A DNA stretch of 64,000 nucleotides, taken from Phycisphaeraceae bacterium (GTDB taxonomy: Bacteria; Planctomycetota; Phycisphaerae; Phycisphaerales; UBA1924). Position 1 is the first letter of the stretch, and each line of letters begins with the position of its first letter. This document shows positions 60,877-64,000 of this stretch, in pieces. Below the pieces are notes generated by a model. It saw nothing but the letters and a program-made list of their open reading frames with translations, had not been told where the DNA came from and did no database searches. A program made the translations under genes and the position numbers. The stretch lies in contig JACKHF010000001.1 in assembly GCA_020639155.1 (NCBI GenBank), forward strand, positions 620,001 to 684,000, in the 5' to 3' direction.

Positions 60877-62093
60877 ACATCATCGCAGTTGTCGAGTATG
60901 TGCGAGCACAGCAGTGGCGCAAGGAGCAACTGGCAATCGATCTTGTTCTCGCTTTGGTTGCACGCGGACATCACGTCACCCTTCTATGCGATGCGATTGA
61001 GGATACGTCTGTACTGGAGCAGCGATCGATCGAATCGGCAGGTTCATTGACTGTCCGAATGCACAGACCGAACCGAAAACGCAACGACGGCCGCGCACGG
61101 TCGTTCGCGTGGTGGGCACGCACTGTCGTACAGCAGATCGGACACGACGCCGAAATATCCGGCATTGAAACTCCTGTTGTCATCTCGCTCACTCCCACCG
61201 TGTGCGGACAGGTGTGGCTGCCGATTGCCCGCGACCCCCGCGGCGCGCTCACACGTGTACTCCAGTCACCGAACCCGTTGTCGATGGGGATGGAGCTTGC
61301 GCGAGAGCGCAGCGAGTTTGTTGCATCCATCGCTTGCACAGAAGCGATGCGAGCGTATCGTGCCGGGCGCATCCTGCATGCGCTGCCGATCGGCGCAGAG
61401 CACAAGACACAGTGTTCACGATTGCGCATTGGTAATGACAAGGATAGCGTCGCAGGAGTCGGGTTTATCAGCCCGTTGTCATCACGATTGAATCGTGATG
61501 AGCTGGTTGAGATGCGACAAACGGCACGAGCACGGCTTCGGGCCATGCTTTCACTGGCACAGGACGCGACGCTCCTCGCGATGTCGCTCAACTCGCACGA
61601 TCTTAATGCGATTGATAGTGTGTTTGCTGGTGTTGCCTTGATCGAACCGGAAGCAAGACCGATACTAGTCATTACAGGAAGCATGGCTGGTTCCATTGAT
61701 GCACTTGCGTGCAAGCACGGTATTTCAGATCATGTCAGATTGATCGGGCCGACGAACCACATGGAACTGGTGCTGCTGGGGTCGCACGCTGCATTACATC
61801 CGGGGAGCATCGCTCCGCCGCGAGCACCGTTAGGGCGCTTCCTCGCGGACGCAACGTTCACGCACACATCTATCATCGCGGGCCCGAATGCATCGGGACG
61901 AGAACTCGCAGAGAATCATGGCGTGCTGGTCGATGCTCATGAACCGGGCGCATGGAGAGATGCAATCGCAAGTGCCCTGCACAAAGCAACGCATCTGAAA
62001 CCGGGTTCCGCAGATGTGTCGGTCTGCCAGACAGCGCCTGCTATTGAACACTATCTCAGAAACGTCTTGAAACTCACTCTTAGTCGAATCTAG
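60873..62093 (+). CDS. Glycosyltransferase (GT4-like)
   Basis: A 406-residue GT-B-fold transferase. The N-terminal Rossmann part has QLAIDLVLALVARGHHVTLL, and the C-terminal part has ARPILVITGSMAGSIDALAC, HVRLIGPTNHMELVLLGSHA and ADATFTHTSIIAGPNASGRE, where GT4 enzymes usually have the ExxG donor motif; here the motif is weak. It is coupled to the ligase-like gene before it. Donor sugar and acceptor cannot be read. Confidence 0.8.
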   Translation: MNIIAVVEYVRAQQWRKEQLAIDLVLALVARGHHVTLLCDAIEDTSVLEQRSIESAGSLTVRMHRPNRKRNDGRARSFAWWARTVVQQIGHDAEISGIETPVVISLTPTVCGQVWLPIARDPRGALTRVLQSPNPLSMGMELARERSEFVASIACTEAMRAYRAGRILHALPIGAEHKTQCSRLRIGNDKDSVAGVGFISPLSSRLNRDELVEMRQTARARLRAMLSLAQDATLLAMSLNSHDLNAIDSVFAGVALIEPEARPILVITGSMAGSIDALACKHGISDHVRLIGPTNHMELVLLGSHAALHPGSIAPPRAPLGRFLADATFTHTSIIAGPNASGRELAENHGVLVDAHEPGAWRDAIASALHKATHLKPGSADVSVCQTAPAIEHYLRNVLKLTLSRI

Positions 62094-62581
62094 TTCATCA
62101 CTCTTCCAACAATCTGCGCGATCGTCTCATGATGCTCATCCCACGATTTCCACACGCTGGTCGCCCAGATGCGCACACGCTGATGGTGGTCCGCTTCGGT
62201 CTGCGCATCGATCACATCATGGATAGTCAGCGATGCTCTCTGCGCGGGTGGGGCCATCCACGAGATCGTACCCGCGATCTTCCTGCACTCACGAATCATC
62301 TGCACGATTTCTCTCGCTGACATATTGTGATCCAGTGCACAATGCAATCCGATGAGATGCCCGAGCATCTCTCGTGCTCTTTGTGCAGACTCAGGTCCTG
62401 GATGCTGGACAGCGTACGCATCAAGCACAAGTTGGCGAACGTCTGGTGATGGCGCGCTATCGAACGCAGTACTGAGCACACGTGTGAATGTTGCCCAGCA
62501 CGCAGGCGCTGCGTCCATGTGCTGATGCGTTGGGCCGGTAGAAAATGCAACTATCGCGCTGCAACCGGGGCAGATGATCAT
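62090..62581 (-). CDS. DUF5946-like protein
   Basis: A 163-residue protein of unknown function. It has a CPGC motif at the start (MIICPGCSAI), a THQHMDAAPACWATF segment, and LVLDAYAVQHPGPES, which I associate with the DUF5946 group. A C-terminal helical part follows. No signal peptide or span. ATG 62581 was used; a TTG at 62644 would add 21 residues. Neither has a clear ribosome site. Convergent with the glycosyltransferase gene, which it overlaps by four bases. Confidence 0.7.
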   Translation of the reverse strand: MIICPGCSAIVAFSTGPTHQHMDAAPACWATFTRVLSTAFDSAPSPDVRQLVLDAYAVQHPGPESAQRAREMLGHLIGLHCALDHNMSAREIVQMIRECRKIAGTISWMAPPAQRASLTIHDVIDAQTEADHHQRVRIWATSVWKSWDEHHETIAQIVGRVMN

Positions 62582-62775
62582 GTCGGAAGACGTGTCCAAG
62601 GAGATCCCCCATATGCCAGCCCGGATGATGGGGCTTGATTTCAATCGAATCGGGCTCTTTAGCCCCTACAAGCATACGAATCAGGCCCGCAAGCCGTGAA
62701 AACCCGGGCTTCGTGCGTACCCTACCCGCTCATATCCGCTGTTTCCGCGACGATTGTTTCCTGCAGGAGAGTGCC

Positions 62776-63789
62776 ATGGCTGTTCTCATCAATGCCGATA
62801 CCCGCGTCATCTGCCAAGGCATCACGGGCTCGTTCGGTGCAGTGCACACGAAGGGATGTTACAACTACGGCACGAAGATGGTCGGCGGCGTGACACCCGG
62901 CAAGGGCGGGCAGAAGGATGCCAACGGTCTGCCCATCTTCAACACGGTGGATCAGGCTGTCCGCGAGACCGGCGCGCACGCGACGATGATATTCGTCCCG
63001 CCCGCGTTCACTGGCGACGCGATTCTTGAAGCATTCGACGCGGGGTTGAAACTGGTGTGCGCGATTACCGAGGGCGTGCCCGTGCAGGACATGATCAAGG
63101 TCCGCGCTGTGCTTGATGAGTTGAACGCCAACACACGTCTGAATGGTGAAGACCCGTACGTGCTCATCGGTCCGAACTGCCCCGGCATCATCACACCCGG
63201 ACCGAAAACCGGCGAGGGCGATTCACCATCGAACCCATATACAAACGCGGGATGCAAGATCGGTATCATGCCCGGATATATCAACACGCACATCTCAGAA
63301 GCTGCGTGCACCACGGGCAAATCTGTTGGCATCGTCTCGCGTTCCGGCACACTCACATATGAAGCAGTCTGGCAGACATCCAACGTCGGGCTCGCACAAT
63401 CGACGTGCATCGGTATCGGCGGCGACCCTGTGCGCGGCATGAACCACATCGACGCGATCACACTCTTCCAGAACGACCCGGACACCGACGCGATTCTGAT
63501 GATCGGCGAAATCGGTGGCACCGACGAGGAAGAGGCAGCAGCATTTATCAAGGCAAACGTGACCAAGCCGTGCGCTGCGTTCATCGCGGGCCGCACCGCA
63601 CCTCCCGGCAAGCGCATGGGACATGCTGGCGCGATCATCGAATCCGGCTCGGGCGGGAAGCCCACCGGCACAGCAGATTCCAAAATCGAGGCGCTGCAAG
63701 CAGCCGGTGTCGAGGTCGCAATGAGCCCCGCTGATATGGGCAAAGCGATGGCAAAGGCCATGAAGCTTGAGGTCGTCGCGGGAGTGTAA
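62776..63789 (+). CDS. sucD: Succinyl-CoA synthetase alpha subunit
   Basis: A 337-residue TCA-cycle subunit binding CoA and carrying the phosphohistidine. VICQGITGSFGAVHTKGCYN and YGTKMVGGVTPGKGG form the CoA site; VLIGPNCPGIITPG, VGIVSRSGTLTYEAVWQTSN and the phospho-His in GKRMGHAGAII are intact. It is about 45 residues longer than E. coli SucD, with inserts after PGIITPG and near NANTRLNGEDP. The beta subunit gene is not in the visible window. GAGAG lies before the ATG. Confidence 0.94.
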   Translation: MAVLINADTRVICQGITGSFGAVHTKGCYNYGTKMVGGVTPGKGGQKDANGLPIFNTVDQAVRETGAHATMIFVPPAFTGDAILEAFDAGLKLVCAITEGVPVQDMIKVRAVLDELNANTRLNGEDPYVLIGPNCPGIITPGPKTGEGDSPSNPYTNAGCKIGIMPGYINTHISEAACTTGKSVGIVSRSGTLTYEAVWQTSNVGLAQSTCIGIGGDPVRGMNHIDAITLFQNDPDTDAILMIGEIGGTDEEEAAAFIKANVTKPCAAFIAGRTAPPGKRMGHAGAIIESGSGGKPTGTADSKIEALQAAGVEVAMSPADMGKAMAKAMKLEVVAGV

Positions 63790-63818
63790 TAACTCATCAG
63801 GATGTTTGAGAGGATCAG

Positions 63819-64000
63819 ATGAAACCCAATGTGCTCAGAGCGCTCAGCGAAGTGTTTTATCCTATTTCACGCGAAAGTGGGATCAAGCAACTCATCGATT
63901 TGGGGATCCTGAATAAAGAAACCGCGGGATGTCTTGCGGAGTTTCTCTCTGACGGGATGTACTCGTACCGAAAGATGTACGAGATGCTCGCGCCGGTAAA
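63819..64000 (+). CDS. Unidentified protein, N-terminal part (cut by right edge)
   Basis: Sixty codons are visible from an ATG preceded by GAGAGGA, beginning MKPNVLRALSEVFYPISRES and continuing GIKQLIDLGILNKETAGCLA. The part seen is helical and shows no signal peptide. It starts 29 bases after sucD on the same strand, so it may be co-transcribed. Too short to name. Confidence 0.6.
   Translation, partial: MKPNVLRALSEVFYPISRESGIKQLIDLGILNKETAGCLAEFLSDGMYSYRKMYEMLAPV

Overview
The window looks like chromosomal DNA of a marine planctomycete of the Phycisphaerales type. This rests on sequence features, not on a search: secreted proteins ending in paired dockerin-like repeats of the form DCDGNGTLNVFDYICFGNAY..GCP, others ending in a PEP-CTERM-like tag (IPAPSSALAL, a short hydrophobic stretch, then RRRR), a prepilin-like protein with GFTLIELLVVIAIIATLIG, ECF sigma factors paired with membrane anti-sigma proteins, and Tat-exported sugar oxidoreductases.

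Layout. 1-13 kb: a PAS/LuxR regulator cut by the left edge, an M48 protease, a small gene bracketed by inverted 8-nt-periodic repeats, alcohol dehydrogenase, O-methyltransferase, an AbrB/Doc toxin-antitoxin pair, an orphan ABC ATPase, a HEAT lipoprotein, ribD, smpB, and an ECF sigma/anti-sigma pair. 13-30 kb: a chemoreceptor with a heme-binding sensor, secreted dockerin and PEP-CTERM-like proteins, an in-frame Fur-regulator/prepilin fusion divergent from a MerC-like His-rich membrane protein with palindromes between them, two Tat-exported sugar enzymes, a formylglycine-generating-enzyme-like protein whose 5' end overlaps that of an ApbE lipoprotein, a MauG-type diheme protein and an aspartic protease. 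30-39 kb: core metabolism (pckA, tRNA-His, fructosamine kinase family, S9 peptidase, branched-chain aminotransferase, an EF-G-like GTPase). 39.5-43.9 kb: a tandem array of seven paralogous PEP-CTERM-like secreted units separated by a repeated hairpin; two units are fused by a one-base difference that removes a stop codon.

43.9-49.2 kb holds the most unusual module. A Cro/C1-S24 repressor is divergent from a tightly packed operon: a double-HTH sigma-like protein, an ABC-type ATPase, a GNAT acyltransferase, a 67-residue protein and a complete terminase-like ATPase/nuclease. There is no capsid, portal or integrase gene beside it. A perfect palindrome lies in the divergent promoter region.

49-64 kb returns to housekeeping genes: SLC13 permease, ispE, ROK kinase, tadA, tatC, a second ECF sigma/anti-sigma pair, a CBS protein, a HIT protein, a hydroxyacid dehydrogenase, HU, a polymerase/ligase plus glycosyltransferase pair for surface glycans, a DUF5946-like protein, sucD, and a gene cut by the right edge.

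All functions are assigned by reading motifs; no database search was made.
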